From NCBI GenBank assembly GCA_903839405.1, contig CAIMCD010000029.1, positions 1-57,010 on the forward strand: a stretch of 57,010 nucleotides of DNA, read 5' to 3'. Under the pieces are notes generated by a model that saw nothing but the letters and a program-made list of their open reading frames with translations, had not been told where the DNA came from and searched no databases. Origin of the DNA: an uncultured Chlorobiaceae bacterium (GTDB taxonomy: Bacteria; Bacteroidota; Chlorobiia; Chlorobiales; Chlorobiaceae). The position numbers and the translations under genes were made by a program. This document shows, piece by piece, positions 18,441 through 27,235 of this stretch (position 1 is its first letter; the number at the start of each line of letters is the position of its first letter).

Positions 18441-18463
18441 TATAGGGGGCAGAGCCCCCTATA
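18441..18463. terminator. perfect 10-bp hairpin between convergent genes
   Basis: TATAGGGGGC and GCCCCCTATA form a 10-bp stem with a 3-nt AGA loop, between the GH13 gene (plus) and the TIR fusion gene (minus). There is no T-run, but the position favours a bidirectional terminator. The same sequence type also occurs as a dispersed repeat in some genomes. Confidence 0.5.
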
Positions 18464-18491
18464 GCTGTCAATCAATGATTGGAATAACTGT

Positions 18492-19496
18492 TTAAAAAGC
18501 CCGCACAACCCTTACACGGTCAAGGCCTGACTTGTCGGCGCTGTACTGGTAGCCATTGCTGAAGTTCTGTATCCACACCTTATTTGGGCCACTCTCCGAA
18601 CTGCTCCAGTAGAAGGAGTCGCTGCCATCGGCAAAACCGCCTAAAAGAGTCCGCTTCAGATAGAGCTTGTAGAGTTCTTCCTTGTCCGGCAAGTCCCAGT
18701 CGCTGTATCCATTGTGCTTAAGCAGACGAGCCTCTTTTATGGCCTCATTCCAGGTAAAACGACCCGAAAGATCGGCGCTGGCAACAACAAGGCCGTGCTG
18801 CTCGCCTTTACGGTAACCGGGTTCATCCGGCTGCACAAGATAAACAACCTTGCCGCCACCATAACTGTCGCCGATGGTGAGCGCTTTTGGTGAGGGTGCT
18901 GTTCTCTCAATAACCGCTCTTCCACCGACAACAGGCTCCACTTTGATGTTACTGTTGATGATGAAACCCATTATCATCAACATGAACGTAGCGGCAGTAG
19001 CGATGGATGTAACCACCCATCCCGGCAATGGGTATGAAAAGAACCCTTGTCGCGGCTCCGGCTCCGATTCAAGCTGATACTCCGGCGGAAGTGAGGAGGA
19101 AGGAATTTTTGAGTTGATCACGCCAATGAGTTGGCGAAATGCCTGGTGAGCGGTGTTGTTTTTCCAGTCGGAGAGATCAGCCGCATGAAAATGACGGAAT
19201 CCAAAGGGTGGGTCAACCACGTCAATTTGAACAGGCACAAGGGTACCTTTTTTCCGTCCCACCTCAGCCTCTTCGCGAACCCAGTGATGCAGTTTTGCAT
19301 CCACGGAAGTAAGCGACCAGACCACCAGCACACAACCGGACGCATCCAGCTCTTTGGCAAGCTCACTTGGCCAATGATCGCCCGGCAGCAGCCTGGTATC
19401 CCAGAAAACGCTCCAGCCAAACGTTTCAAGCGCTTCAACAATCGGCCGGACCCGATGCTCATCTTCACGGGCATAGCTTACAAAAATATCAGCCAT
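18492..19496 (-). CDS. TIR domain - transmembrane - DUF1566 fusion protein
   Basis: 334 residues. Residues 1-130 form a TIR domain: DIFVSYAREDEHRV, WSVFWDTRLLPGD, VLVVWSLTSVDA and WVREEAEVGRKK, where the W-x2-E pattern matches the usual site of the catalytic Glu in TIR NADases. A single membrane helix follows around residues 160-185 (GWVVTSIATAATFMLMIMGFI). The C-terminal ~140 residues form a DUF1566/Lcl domain (GGGKVVYLVQ, WDLPDKEELYKLY, FYWSSSESG, RVRVVRAF). The topology puts TIR inside and the lectin-like domain outside, as in a sensor. No partner gene is adjacent. Confidence 0.85.
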   Translation of the reverse strand: MADIFVSYAREDEHRVRPIVEALETFGWSVFWDTRLLPGDHWPSELAKELDASGCVLVVWSLTSVDAKLHHWVREEAEVGRKKGTLVPVQIDVVDPPFGFRHFHAADLSDWKNNTAHQAFRQLIGVINSKIPSSSLPPEYQLESEPEPRQGFFSYPLPGWVVTSIATAATFMLMIMGFIINSNIKVEPVVGGRAVIERTAPSPKALTIGDSYGGGKVVYLVQPDEPGYRKGEQHGLVVASADLSGRFTWNEAIKEARLLKHNGYSDWDLPDKEELYKLYLKRTLLGGFADGSDSFYWSSSESGPNKVWIQNFSNGYQYSADKSGLDRVRVVRAF

Positions 19497-19616
19497 GAGA
19501 TCCTGTTGATTGTTTTATGGAGAAGACGAACTCTTATGCATCCATAATATAGTTATTACTTCCTTTTCCGCTCAATCGCATCAAAAAAAGGAGGAGAGGG
19601 GCGAAGGGTCAATACC

Positions 19617-20030
19617 CTATAAAATAATCAGTATGGAGCCACCAATAATCAGGAGTGCACCGAGCAAAATTTTCAGGGTAATAACCTCATGCAGCAGCAG
19701 GGCCGAGAGCAGAATGGCTATGGCAACGCTGAGTTTATCAACCGGGGCCACCTGCGAAACCTTGCCCAACTGCAACGCCTTGAAATAAAAGATCCATGAG
19801 AGACCGGTAGCAACTCCCGAGAGCCCAAGGAAGAGCCAGTTGTTTCGCGAAAGCAGGGTTATGCCATCAGCCTCCTTCCGGGCAAACACAATCCCCCATG
19901 CAATAAGCAGAATAAAGAGGGTTCGGATGGCTGTCGCGAGATCGGAGTTGATCCCCTTGATCCCTATTTTGGCAAGCAGTGCCGTGCATGCTGCAAACAC
20001 CGCCGAGAGTAACGCATAGATCCACCACAT
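19617..20030 (-). CDS. single-domain EamA (drug/metabolite transporter) protein
   Basis: About 137 residues with four to five membrane helices. It carries one EamA repeat: WWIYALLSAVFAACTALLAKIG at the start, FLGLSGVATGLSWIFYFKALQLG in the middle and LLGALLIIGGSILI at the end. Typical EamA exporters have two repeats, so this half-size form would act as a dimer, like the small multidrug resistance proteins. The ATG at 20030 is preferred over a TTG three codons earlier. It lies 39 bp after the ABC exporter pair and may be co-transcribed with it. Confidence 0.8.
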   Translation of the reverse strand: MWWIYALLSAVFAACTALLAKIGIKGINSDLATAIRTLFILLIAWGIVFARKEADGITLLSRNNWLFLGLSGVATGLSWIFYFKALQLGKVSQVAPVDKLSVAIAILLSALLLHEVITLKILLGALLIIGGSILIIL

Positions 20031-20078
20031 CGTAACCAAAGTTTTAAAGTGTTGGGATATACTGCTGTTGCCGGATAT

Positions 20079-21902
20079 CTAAATTGCCAGCCCCTTGAAC
20101 TGGCTCATGTAGAGATTGAAATAGGTGCCCTCTTTTGCAAGCAGCTCCTCGTGCGTGCCCTGCTCGACAATGGTGCCCTGCTCAATCACCAGCACAAGAT
20201 CGGCATCGCGAATGGTACTGAGCCGGTGGGCAATCACAAAACTGGTTCTTCCCTTCATCAAGGTCAAAAGGGCTTTCTGGATACGAAGCTCGGTACGGGT
20301 ATCGACACTGCTGGTCGCTTCATCAAGAATCAGGATATCGGGGTTGGCGAGAATAACCCGGGTAATGGCAAGCAACTGACGCTGCCCCTGGCTCAGATTC
20401 CCGGCCCGTTCCGAAAGGATGGTCTGGTAGCCATCGGGTAGTTGCCGGATAAACTGGTCGGCCTCAGCCAGCTCGGCCGCATGGATACACTCCCGGTCGG
20501 TAGCCGTGAGCTGGCCGAAGCGGATATTTTCCATCACGGTATCGGAAAACAAAAAGGTCTCCTGAAGCACCAGACCAATCCTGCGGCGCAAGGATGCCTT
20601 CGCGATAGTGCGGATATCATGGCCGTCAATCGTGATGGCTCCCTCGGTGACCTCATAAAAACGGGTCAGAAGATTGATGATGGTGGTTTTTCCGGCTCCG
20701 GTTGCTCCAACGAGCGCAATCGTCATGCCCGGCTCGGCACCAAAGCTCATCTCCCTGACCACCGGAGCAGCGGCTTTATAGCCAAACGTCACACCTTCAA
20801 AGCGGATCATCCCTGAAATATCCGGTGAGCCGGTTTCGCTTGAAGCATCCACCTCTTGAGGAATGTCGAGAATTTCAAAAATTCGTTCGCTCCCGGCAAG
20901 CGCACTCTGAATGGTGTTGTACATGTTGGCAAGCTGGCGCAGCGGCTGGATGAAGTTCTGGCCGTAGATGATAAAGGTGGCAATAACGCCAACCGTGACC
21001 AGACCTTTCAGGGCGAGCCAGCCGCCAAAGGCTGCTATCACAATAACAAAGAGGTTACCGAGCACGTTGGTCAAAGGCATAAGCAGCAGGGCGTAGCTGT
21101 TCGCGTACACGGCGGCATTGAATACCTTGTGATTCTGCTGGCGGAAGCTCTCGATCACCTCCCCGTTACGCCGGAATGCCTTGATCACTTTCAGCCCGCT
21201 GATGGACTCTTCCATAACGCTGTTGATCTCCCCAAGCTCTTTTTGCAGTTGCCTAAAGCCTTTGCGGGTATAACGGGCCACAAACTGCGTGAACCAGAGC
21301 ATGACCGGTATCACCAAAAGAGAGGTCAAGGCTAGCCATGCATCGAGGAGAAACATGACGATAATAATGCCGGCAAGTGCAAGCACACTGCCGAGCAGTG
21401 AGATAACGTTTTGCGAAACCGCCTGGTTGATGGCGTCAATATCGTTGGTCAGCCGGCTCATCAATCCTCCGGCCGGATTCTGGTCAAAATAACTGACCGG
21501 CAAGGTCTGGATGTGGATAAACAGGTCGCTGCTCAACTGCTTCAGGGCTATCTGGGAAAGAGTGGCCATCATCCAGCCGGCAATGAGCTGCAGCAAGTTA
21601 CCCGCGAGATAGACCCCGAGCATCAAAAGGGCGACCGTTTCAAGCCCGGCAATATTTTTGGCCGAAATGAACCGGTCAATGGCGACGCCCATAAGCCAGG
21701 GCCCGGCAAGCCCAAGCAGGGTGTAGAGGAGTACCAAAAGAGAGACCGTAACAAGCTTCACCCTGAAAGGCGCAAGGTAAGCGAGCAGTCGCTTCATGGC
21801 CTGTTTTGAATTACGCGCTTTTTCAATCCGCCCTGGATCGGCGGCACCACGATGACCCATAACCCCCTGTACCGCCCGGGAATTACTCTCTTTGGCGCTC
21901 AT
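20079..21902 (-). CDS. ABC exporter half-transporter (membrane + ATPase), subunit B
   Basis: 607 residues. A six-helix exporter membrane domain (about residues 45-335) is followed by an ATPase with Walker A GATGAGKTT, signature LSQGQRQLLAITR, Walker B ILILDEATSSVD and H-loop VIAHRLST. The signature LSQGQ differs from the LSGGQ of its partner, as is usual in heterodimeric exporters of the BmrCD/LmrCD type. Its ATG overlaps the partner's stop (ATGA), so the two are translated together. The substrate is unknown. The place downstream of an importer for an unidentified compound suggests removal of a product or toxic intermediate. Confidence 0.88.
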   Translation of the reverse strand: MSAKESNSRAVQGVMGHRGAADPGRIEKARNSKQAMKRLLAYLAPFRVKLVTVSLLVLLYTLLGLAGPWLMGVAIDRFISAKNIAGLETVALLMLGVYLAGNLLQLIAGWMMATLSQIALKQLSSDLFIHIQTLPVSYFDQNPAGGLMSRLTNDIDAINQAVSQNVISLLGSVLALAGIIIVMFLLDAWLALTSLLVIPVMLWFTQFVARYTRKGFRQLQKELGEINSVMEESISGLKVIKAFRRNGEVIESFRQQNHKVFNAAVYANSYALLLMPLTNVLGNLFVIVIAAFGGWLALKGLVTVGVIATFIIYGQNFIQPLRQLANMYNTIQSALAGSERIFEILDIPQEVDASSETGSPDISGMIRFEGVTFGYKAAAPVVREMSFGAEPGMTIALVGATGAGKTTIINLLTRFYEVTEGAITIDGHDIRTIAKASLRRRIGLVLQETFLFSDTVMENIRFGQLTATDRECIHAAELAEADQFIRQLPDGYQTILSERAGNLSQGQRQLLAITRVILANPDILILDEATSSVDTRTELRIQKALLTLMKGRTSFVIAHRLSTIRDADLVLVIEQGTIVEQGTHEELLAKEGTYFNLYMSQFKGLAI

Positions 21903-23683
21903 GGTAACTCCCCCGCTTGTGCCGATATCCCACGAGCAGCGCCAACCGATGTTTCGGCGCCCAACTGTGAATCGTAAATTTCCCGGTAAACCTTGCAGCT
22001 CTGCATGAGCATGGAGTGAGTACCCTGACCGGCAATGCGCCCTTTATCGAGCACAATGATCCAGTCTGCTTTTAAAACCGTGCTGACCCGCTGGGCCACC
22101 ACCAGCATGGTAGAGTGGCGGCCTCGGGTTTGCAGGGCTGCCTGTATTTTTGTTTCCGTTTCAATATCAACCGCACTGGTGCTGTCGTCAAAAATGAGGA
22201 GTTGAGGGGAGGCCACCAGCGCCCTTGCAATGGCAATGCGCTGTTTCTGCCCTCCTGAAAGGTTCCCCCCCCGCTCTTCAATGCGGCTCTCATAAGCCTC
22301 GGGCAACGCAATAATAAAATCGTGGGCCTGTGCGGTTTTGGCCGCCTCGATCACCGCTTCGGGGCTTGCATCCGGCACACCGTAGCGGATGTTGTCAAAA
22401 ATGGTTCCGGAAAAAAGCACGCTCTCCTGCGGCACAATGGCAATCTTTGAGAGCAGGGAGTCCTGGGTAACCTCACGGATATCAATGCCGTCAATCAGAA
22501 TTCGGCCGGAAACAACATCATAAAACCTCGGGATGAGGTTCACCAGCGTGGATTTACCCGAACCGGTTGCCCCAAGGATGGCAAGGGTTTTATGCGGCTC
22601 GGCCACAAAACTGATCTCTTCAAGCACCAGCGCGTCGGTTTGATTGGTATAGCGGAAGCTGACCCGCTCAAACACAATACCTCCCTCCAGAGATTCCGGC
22701 ATGAGGCTTGCCGCCGCCTGATCCCGAATATCGGGCGTAACATCGAGCACTTCGGCCACGCGGTTGGCTGAAGCAAGCCCGCTGGCCCAGACGTTTGAGA
22801 GCATGGCCATAAAAATCAGGGGGGCCATGGTGGTAAGCAGGTAGTTCGTAAATGCCACCACCTGGCCAAGGCTCAGCTCTCCACGAATGGCATCAAGCCC
22901 GCCCACCCAGATCACCAGAACCATCCCGGCGTTGACGCAGAGTATCAGTATCGGCGACATGCTTGCCATCAGGCGCATCACCCGGATCGAGTCGCCGGTA
23001 AAGGCCCGGTTGGCCTTGTCGAAGCGGGCAAATTCAAAATCCGCCCGAACAAAGGCCTTGATCAGCCGGATTCCCGCAATATTCTCCTGCAGCACCGTGT
23101 TGAGCCGGTCAAGCTGTTGCTGCACAGAGCGGAAGAGCGGCTCCATCTTCACCACAAAAAAAACAATGATCACTGAGGTCAGCAGCAGCAGCGGTAACAT
23201 GCAGAGAGCGAGCGTTGTGCTGGTTCTGACCATCAGCACAAGACTACCGATCATCAGAAGCGGTGCACGGGTACCGATGCGCAACGACACTTGGGCGACC
23301 CGCTGCACCGCCGTGGTATCGCTGGAAAGCCTTACCATGAGCTGACCGGTTTTCAGACGGTCAATATTGCCGAAGGAAAAGGAGTGGATTTTCAAAAACA
23401 ACGCCTCACGCAAGTCACGGGCCACACACTCCCCCACCCTGACCGAGAGGATGTTGTTCCCCACGGCAAAGAGCACGCTCAAAAGGGAGATACCGAGCAT
23501 AAGCAGCCCGGTATGCACAACCACCTCCTGGTTATGCTGGTGGATGCCCTGATCAATGATTTTCTGGATCAATCGCGGGATGGAGAGATCCATGGCCACA
23601 ACGGCGGTCAGCAAAAGAAGCGCCCCAACCGACTCTTTGCGGTAAGGGCGCAGAAAATAGCGAAGCCTGAAAATGTTATGCAT
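21899..23683 (-). CDS. ABC exporter half-transporter (membrane + ATPase), subunit A
   Basis: About 594 residues from the ATG at 23683; a TTG at 23719, four bases after the importer ATPase stop, would add 12. The exporter membrane domain (RYFLRPYRKESVGALLLL onward) precedes an ATPase with Walker A GATGSGKST, signature LSGGQKQRIAIARA and Walker B LLIFDDSTSAVD. The Asp in place of the catalytic Glu after Walker B marks a degenerate site, typical of heterodimeric exporters. It pairs with the overlapping downstream gene and directly follows the ABC importer genes. Confidence 0.87.
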   Translation of the reverse strand: MHNIFRLRYFLRPYRKESVGALLLLTAVVAMDLSIPRLIQKIIDQGIHQHNQEVVVHTGLLMLGISLLSVLFAVGNNILSVRVGECVARDLREALFLKIHSFSFGNIDRLKTGQLMVRLSSDTTAVQRVAQVSLRIGTRAPLLMIGSLVLMVRTSTTLALCMLPLLLLTSVIIVFFVVKMEPLFRSVQQQLDRLNTVLQENIAGIRLIKAFVRADFEFARFDKANRAFTGDSIRVMRLMASMSPILILCVNAGMVLVIWVGGLDAIRGELSLGQVVAFTNYLLTTMAPLIFMAMLSNVWASGLASANRVAEVLDVTPDIRDQAAASLMPESLEGGIVFERVSFRYTNQTDALVLEEISFVAEPHKTLAILGATGSGKSTLVNLIPRFYDVVSGRILIDGIDIREVTQDSLLSKIAIVPQESVLFSGTIFDNIRYGVPDASPEAVIEAAKTAQAHDFIIALPEAYESRIEERGGNLSGGQKQRIAIARALVASPQLLIFDDSTSAVDIETETKIQAALQTRGRHSTMLVVAQRVSTVLKADWIIVLDKGRIAGQGTHSMLMQSCKVYREIYDSQLGAETSVGAARGISAQAGELP

Positions 23684-23722
23684 ACCTCTCTTGCCCCAGC
23701 TTCCGTAAAAATTTTTCAACGC

Positions 23723-24502
23723 TCAGATAGCATAAGCAAACGGATATTCCGTTCCAAGGTGGAACTCTTTGAGTATCTCGGCTTTAACCTGCATAAACTC
23801 GGAACTGGCCCGGTCGCGTGGCCGGGCAAAGGGAATTTTAATAATTTTTTTGATAATCCCCGGACGGGAGGACATGATGACCACAATATCGCTCAGGTAG
23901 ATTGCTTCATCAACGTCATGCGTCACCATCACCATGGTGATCTTTTCAAGCAGCCACAATCGCTCCAGCTCCTTTTGCATGTGCATTCTCGTCAAAGCAT
24001 CGAGTGCTCCGAGGGGCTCATCCAGCAGCAGGATTTCCGGCTTGTTCGCCAGGGCCCGGGCAATGGCAACCCGCTGGGCCATTCCTCCTGAAAGCTGTGC
24101 CGGATAGGCACTCTCAAATCCACTCAAACCAACCAGTTTCAGATGCTCGTCGACAATGAGTTTCTTTGCCTTCCGGTCCAGCTTGTCGAGACCGAAAGCC
24201 ACATTCTCTCCAACCGTCAGCCACGGCAGAAGCCGGTGATCCTGAAAAACAATACCCCGGTTCGCCCCCGGCCCCTCGATGCGCTCACCATCGAGCAAGG
24301 CATCACCCTCATAGCGGGTCTCAAGGCCGAGCATAATGCGCAGCAAGGTGGTCTTGCCGCAACCACTTGATCCTACAATGGATATAAAAGAACCAGAGGG
24401 AAATTTCAAATTAATGTTACTCAGTACCTGCAAAGGAGTGCCGTCGACAATAAAGCTTTTGCTCAGGTTCTTGATTTCAAGCGTACCTTTCTGTATTGAC
24501 AT
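23723..24502 (-). CDS. ABC importer ATPase, nitrate/sulfonate/taurine type
   Basis: 259 residues. Walker A is GSSGCGKTT, the Q-loop is in IVFQDHRLLPWLTV, the signature is LSGGMAQRVAIARAL, Walker B is ILLLDEPLGALD and the H-loop is MVTHDVDEA. The RLLPW motif and the GGMAQR signature are typical of the SsuB/TauB/NrtCD family, which powers uptake of aliphatic sulfonates, taurine, nitrate or aromatic acids. A good AGAGAG site precedes the ATG. It works with the two permeases and binding protein upstream in the same operon. The ligand is not known. Confidence 0.9.
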   Translation of the reverse strand: MSIQKGTLEIKNLSKSFIVDGTPLQVLSNINLKFPSGSFISIVGSSGCGKTTLLRIMLGLETRYEGDALLDGERIEGPGANRGIVFQDHRLLPWLTVGENVAFGLDKLDRKAKKLIVDEHLKLVGLSGFESAYPAQLSGGMAQRVAIARALANKPEILLLDEPLGALDALTRMHMQKELERLWLLEKITMVMVTHDVDEAIYLSDIVVIMSSRPGIIKKIIKIPFARPRDRASSEFMQVKAEILKEFHLGTEYPFAYAI

Positions 24503-24520
24503 CTTATCTCTCTTTAATAG

Positions 24521-25309
24521 TTATTGTTCCTGCTCAAATACCCTTCCCTTTTGCGCGGCCTGTGCAGCTCGCTCAACCACCTTGGTCATGATAAAGCCAA
24601 GGAGTCCGGTCGTTACGATCCCGACCATCACCAGTTCCATATTGAAGGTCTCACGACCGATATCGATCACCTTGCCAATGCCCGCCATGGTCTCTATCAG
24701 CAGTTCGGCCGCAACCAAAAGCACCCACGACATGCCAAGGCTGAGGGTAAATCCGGTTATGATGGAAGGAAGCGCTGCGGGTAAAATAATGCGCCGGACA
24801 AGCTTTAATCCTTTATATCCATAGACCGAAGCAAGCTCGACATACTTCCGGGGCACACCACGTACTCCGGCAAAGGTATTGAGGGTTGTCGGATAAAAAG
24901 CCCCGATGGCAACGACTAAAATTCTCGACACTTCGTTCATGCCGAACCACATAACAATCAAGGGAATCCAGCCGATCAGTGGCACCTGGCGTATGGTATG
25001 GAAGGTAGGTGCGAAAAGCTTTTCCGCCGTTCTTGAGAGTCCCATAAGCAATCCCAGCAAAAATCCGGAGGCTGTGCCCAAGAGAAAGCCGTAAACAACC
25101 CGCCGTAAACTGATGGCTATCATGAGAATCAACTTCCCTTTGGTAAGGAGTCTCACTAATGTCGAGAGCACGGTCTCCGGCAAGGGAAGGATATGAGGTG
25201 AAACATACCCGGCAGAAACAAAAACGTGCCAAACGATCAGCAGTGCTATGGGCAAGGCAATGCCGATCACTTTTATTTTTACTCTATTCTGGATATTCAT
25301 GATTTGCAT
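24521..25309 (-). CDS. ABC importer permease, SsuC/TauC type (first of two)
   Basis: 262 residues with about six membrane helices and the family EAA-loop (YVELASVYGYKGLKLVRRIILPAALP, read here in overlapping pieces near residue 160). The start overlaps the upstream permease by 13 bp; an ATG three codons later is also possible. It is about 30-40% similar by eye to its neighbour, suggesting an ancient duplication. Two permeases probably form a heterodimeric channel. Confidence 0.88.
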   Translation of the reverse strand: MQIMNIQNRVKIKVIGIALPIALLIVWHVFVSAGYVSPHILPLPETVLSTLVRLLTKGKLILMIAISLRRVVYGFLLGTASGFLLGLLMGLSRTAEKLFAPTFHTIRQVPLIGWIPLIVMWFGMNEVSRILVVAIGAFYPTTLNTFAGVRGVPRKYVELASVYGYKGLKLVRRIILPAALPSIITGFTLSLGMSWVLLVAAELLIETMAGIGKVIDIGRETFNMELVMVGIVTTGLLGFIMTKVVERAAQAAQKGRVFEQEQ

Positions 25310-26097
25310 TTCGCTCCCTGGTCAGTTGAAACGCGCCAGACCAAAAGCCGCTTTTCAATTATTTGCAGGATAAAATTAATACCAAAACCTATCGACCCAA
25401 TAACCACAAGCCCCGACATAACAACATCAATCTGGAACATATTGCGAGCTGCCGCCATCATGTAACCGAGCCCGGTGTCAGCACCGAAAATCTCGGCTCC
25501 AACCACAAACATCCAGGATAAACCAAGACTATGGCGCACTCCGGTAATAATCAGAGGCAACGCACTTGGAAGGATAACCTTCGTCAGATAGCGAAACCCC
25601 TTGTAATCAAAGACCTGGGCAAGTTCCCGGTAGCGCTTTGACACACTGCTCACACCCTGATAGGTATTAAAGACCATCGGGTAAAAAGCGCCTATCGCGA
25701 TAAAAACAAATTTGGCAAACTCATCCACCCCGAACCACAAGATGATCAACGGCATCAGGGCAAACTGGGGAACCTGTTTCGATGCCTTTATTAGTGGCCC
25801 GGCAAATTGGTCGAAAAATGATGAGAGCCCCATAAAGAGTCCAAGCAGAAATCCGGCCGATGCTCCGATCAAAAAACCAAAAACGACCCGGTTCAGGCTG
25901 GCTAAAATATTGGTGGTCAGCTCACCCGAAGAGGCCAGATACCAAAGGGTATCCACCAAAGTCAACGGCGGAATCAAAAGGAGTGGAGAAAAGAGTTGCA
26001 GCGATACCGCACTCTGCCAGGCGATCAGCACCAGAAGAGGCACAATCACGCCCAGCAGTTTATCCTTCCACTCAATTCGTTGAAAAAAGTTTTTCAT
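25297..26097 (-). CDS. ABC importer permease, SsuC/TauC type (second of two)
   Basis: 266 residues, six hydrophobic segments and an EAA-loop around YRELAQVFDYKGFRYLTKVI. It belongs to the binding-protein-dependent permease family of sulfonate/nitrate/taurine importers. Having two distinct permeases is less common in this family, where a homodimer is usual. The gene follows the binding-protein gene after a stable hairpin (26120-26156), which may lower its expression relative to the binding protein. Confidence 0.88.
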   Translation of the reverse strand: MKNFFQRIEWKDKLLGVIVPLLVLIAWQSAVSLQLFSPLLLIPPLTLVDTLWYLASSGELTTNILASLNRVVFGFLIGASAGFLLGLFMGLSSFFDQFAGPLIKASKQVPQFALMPLIILWFGVDEFAKFVFIAIGAFYPMVFNTYQGVSSVSKRYRELAQVFDYKGFRYLTKVILPSALPLIITGVRHSLGLSWMFVVGAEIFGADTGLGYMMAAARNMFQIDVVMSGLVVIGSIGFGINFILQIIEKRLLVWRVSTDQGAKCKS

Positions 26098-26119
26098 CTT
26101 GATGACTATTGCGTTAAAC

Positions 26120-26156
26120 GAAAGGGTAAAACCCGGCAGACGCGTCTTACCCTTTC
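26120..26156 (-). promoter_or_regulatory. intercistronic hairpin between binding protein and permease
   Basis: GAAAGGGTAA (26120-26129) and TTACCCTTTC (26147-26156) form a perfect 10-bp stem with a 17-nt loop. No T-run follows in the transcribed direction. Hairpins at this place in importer operons usually stabilise the abundant binding-protein mRNA or partly terminate transcription. Confidence 0.55.
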
Positions 26157-26171
26157 AATGGTGGATGAACC

Positions 26172-27203
26172 TTATTTAGCCCAATAGTTCTGCAGACCAA
26201 GCTCTTTCAAGGCAGCATCGGCGTAGCTCCTGTCGACCCACTGGTCAACGTCGATATTGCGCCGGATCAACTTGTTCTTGAGTGAATAATCAACCAGATC
26301 CTTGTAACCGTCAACAAAATCCTTGTCAGGCACGGGATTAAACTGCTCTTTCAACGGGAGATTGCCTACCCCAAACTCCCCTTTGGCATACTTGTATTTT
26401 GCCCCGGTTTTAACCAACAACTGAGCAAGACGCTCCTTGTTCTTCTCCTGGGAGAGCCAATGTTCGGCCTGGATAAAGACTTTCACCACTCTTTTGGTGA
26501 TATCCGGATACTTTTTGGCGAAATCATCCGTGACGATCAACCCTTCACGATAGCGCTTCTGTACAGGGAAGTTACGGGTATCATAAACCAGTGTTGCAAG
26601 TCCCTGGTCAATAAGGGGTCGGTCATAACTGCCAACAAGCGCATCAATGCTTCCGGCTGCAAGCGCGGCCAATGCATCGGCACCGGTCAGGTTGATCTGG
26701 CGGATATCCTTCTCGGTGAGGCCATTGGCTTCAAGCACCCTGAGGGCTTGAGTCTGCAGAACCGTGCCTTTCCAGTAAGAGACCTTTTTTCCTTTAAGAT
26801 CCTTTACTGACTTGATATGCAACTCTGCACGAGCCAGGATGTACACGTTTCCGCCTTTTGAGGGAGCAAGAATCAACTTGTTTTTCAAACCGCCGGCTTT
26901 TCCAAGCACGATGGCAAAGTCCCCATAATCGGCGAAGTCATAGAGTCCTGCAGCCAAACCCTCATTGGTGCCGGGTCCGGCTGTTTTGATATAGGATTGC
27001 TCTATTTTTATGCCATCCTTGCTGAACTCCTTTTCAAACAACCCCTGATCATTAATCACGTTGATGACCGGAGCGCCGGCATAGCCGGGGTTTGTGGCCG
27101 CCGGGTAGGCAAACCGGATTACTTTCGGCTTGTCTGCCGCTTGCGCACTGACCGTTATAAAGAGAAGGGCGGCAAACGATAAAATTTTTTTCCACTTGTT
27201 CAT
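26172..27203 (-). CDS. ABC importer periplasmic substrate-binding protein, SsuA/NMT1-like
   Basis: About 343 residues from the ATG at 27203, which has a strong AGGAG seven bases upstream. A signal peptide (ILSFAALLFITVSAQAA) leads into a type II binding fold: IRFAYPAATNPGY, GLAAGLYDFADYGDFAIVLG, the hinge ALAALAAGSIDALVGSYDRPL, and a conserved C-terminal helix region. This family binds sulfonates, taurine, nitrate, thiamine precursors or aromatic sulfonates; the ligand cannot be predicted. It is the main specificity component of the importer and sits directly downstream of an outer-membrane porin. Confidence 0.88.
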   Translation of the reverse strand: MNKWKKILSFAALLFITVSAQAADKPKVIRFAYPAATNPGYAGAPVINVINDQGLFEKEFSKDGIKIEQSYIKTAGPGTNEGLAAGLYDFADYGDFAIVLGKAGGLKNKLILAPSKGGNVYILARAELHIKSVKDLKGKKVSYWKGTVLQTQALRVLEANGLTEKDIRQINLTGADALAALAAGSIDALVGSYDRPLIDQGLATLVYDTRNFPVQKRYREGLIVTDDFAKKYPDITKRVVKVFIQAEHWLSQEKNKERLAQLLVKTGAKYKYAKGEFGVGNLPLKEQFNPVPDKDFVDGYKDLVDYSLKNKLIRRNIDVDQWVDRSYADAALKELGLQNYWAK

Positions 27204-27235
27204 CTTGTTATCTCCTTTCAATTTTTTAAAATCGG

